In this document: piece by piece, positions 13,361 through 13,632 of the stretch | Numbering within the stretch: the first letter of the stretch is position 1 | Layout: each line of letters begins with the position of its first letter | Assembly: GCA_934754415.1 (NCBI GenBank) | Contig: CAKVIS010000043.1 | Span: 1-13,632, forward strand | DNA length: 13,632 nt | DNA from: an uncultured Bulleidia sp. | GTDB lineage: Bacteria > Bacillota_I > Bacilli_A > Erysipelotrichales > Erysipelotrichaceae | Direction of reading: 5' to 3' | Notes under the pieces: generated by a model | Told to the model about the DNA's origin: nothing | What the model saw: only the letters and a program-made list of their open reading frames with translations | Databases searched by the model: none | Program-made: the position numbers and the translations under genes

Positions 13361-13632
13361 TTATTTTTCTATTAAAGAAAGTATCTCTTCTTCTGTAAGA
13401 TTTGTATACTTCTGAATCAATTCCAGTGGCATACCATCTTCCAGCATCTTACGGCATGTCTGTTCTGCTTTCTGTTTCTGACCTTGCTCAATACCTTGTT
13501 CCAGTCCTGCTTCATATCCATCCTCTGTGAATCTTTTCTCCCACTTCTTCTGATTGAATTCTGTTTCAAGCATGCCAACCACTTCCTTTCTATGTACCAT
13601 TATTTTATCATAGATTCTATACTCCTGTGGCA
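13361..13632 (-). CDS. C-terminal fragment of Rpn-family/PD-(D/E)XK nuclease transposase-like protein
   Basis: The frame is open from the window edge to a TAA at 13361-13363, giving about 90 C-terminal residues. An internal ATG at 13600 is probably not the start, because open, family-like sequence (YRIYDKIMVHRKEVVGMLET) runs through it. The segment has the MLETEF-like stretch, a Glu/Gly/Gln-rich linker with an EQG repeat (EQGIEQGQ), and a short terminal helix pair (KMLEDGMPLELIQKYTNLTEEEIL). This pattern is typical of the tails of Rpn recombination-promoting nucleases and related PD-(D/E)XK transposase families in gut Bacillota. The nuclease domain itself lies outside the window, so activity cannot be judged. 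Such proteins are often multicopy. Confidence 0.65.
   Translation of the reverse strand, partial: PQEYRIYDKIMVHRKEVVGMLETEFNQKKWEKRFTEDGYEAGLEQGIEQGQKQKAEQTCRKMLEDGMPLELIQKYTNLTEEEILSLIEK

Noticed and set aside
13361..13600. A complete 79-residue protein starting at the ATG 13598-13600
   Set aside because: The frame continues open to the window edge with family-like sequence, so it is a partial gene.

Overview
The window is an AT-rich bacterial chromosome segment. Strong GGAGG-type ribosome sites, rho-independent terminators and gene content point to a low-GC Gram-positive (Bacillota). The absence of sporulation genes from a cluster that carries them in Bacillus makes a non-sporulating, Erysipelotrichia-like lineage plausible. 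That placement is inference, since no rRNA or marker gene is present.

Layout. Bases 1-248 are the right end of an IS200/IS605-type element: the last 41 codons of a TnpB-like protein, then a structured 3' region that looks like its omega RNA, ending TTCAC. Minus strand 3245-245 is a four-gene operon: a YtrA-like GntR repressor, an ABC ATPase, an ABC-2-type permease and a stand-alone OmpR-type winged-helix protein. A tandem 9-bp repeat lies in its promoter/leader. Next, on the minus strand, come prs (PRPP synthase) and a C-terminally truncated GlmU. A plus-strand tyrosine phosphatase (5391-6188) separates these from a tight minus-strand housekeeping operon: mnmE, tatD, rnmV, rsmA, ispE. Divergent from mnmE, on the plus strand, are a DbpA-type DEAD-box helicase and the magnesium channel gene mgtE. 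The right edge holds the C-terminal end of an Rpn/PD-(D/E)XK-type transposase-like protein on the minus strand.

How it fits together. tatD-rnmV-rsmA-ispE-...-glmU-prs is a compacted form of the order known near the Bacillus subtilis origin (tatD, rnmV, ksgA, yabG, veg, sspF, ispE, purR, yabJ, spoVG, glmU, prs). The sporulation genes and purR are missing here and an inverted phosphatase gene sits in the gap. The genes serve rRNA and tRNA maturation or modification (RNase M5, RsmA, MnmE, DbpA-like helicase), isoprenoid precursors (IspE), cell-wall sugar nucleotides (GlmU) and nucleotide synthesis (Prs).

Most notable observations: (1) an apparent omega RNA whose guide would be the 3' end of the winged-helix gene; (2) GlmU without its acetyltransferase domain; (3) a convergent pair in which each gene's terminator lies inside the other's coding sequence; (4) a 9-bp iteron array in the ABC operon promoter; (5) two genes with no Shine-Dalgarno sequence and a -10-like box just upstream of the ATG, suggesting leaderless mRNAs. 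I see no complete novel defence or mobile system, no tRNA, no rRNA and no CRISPR array.
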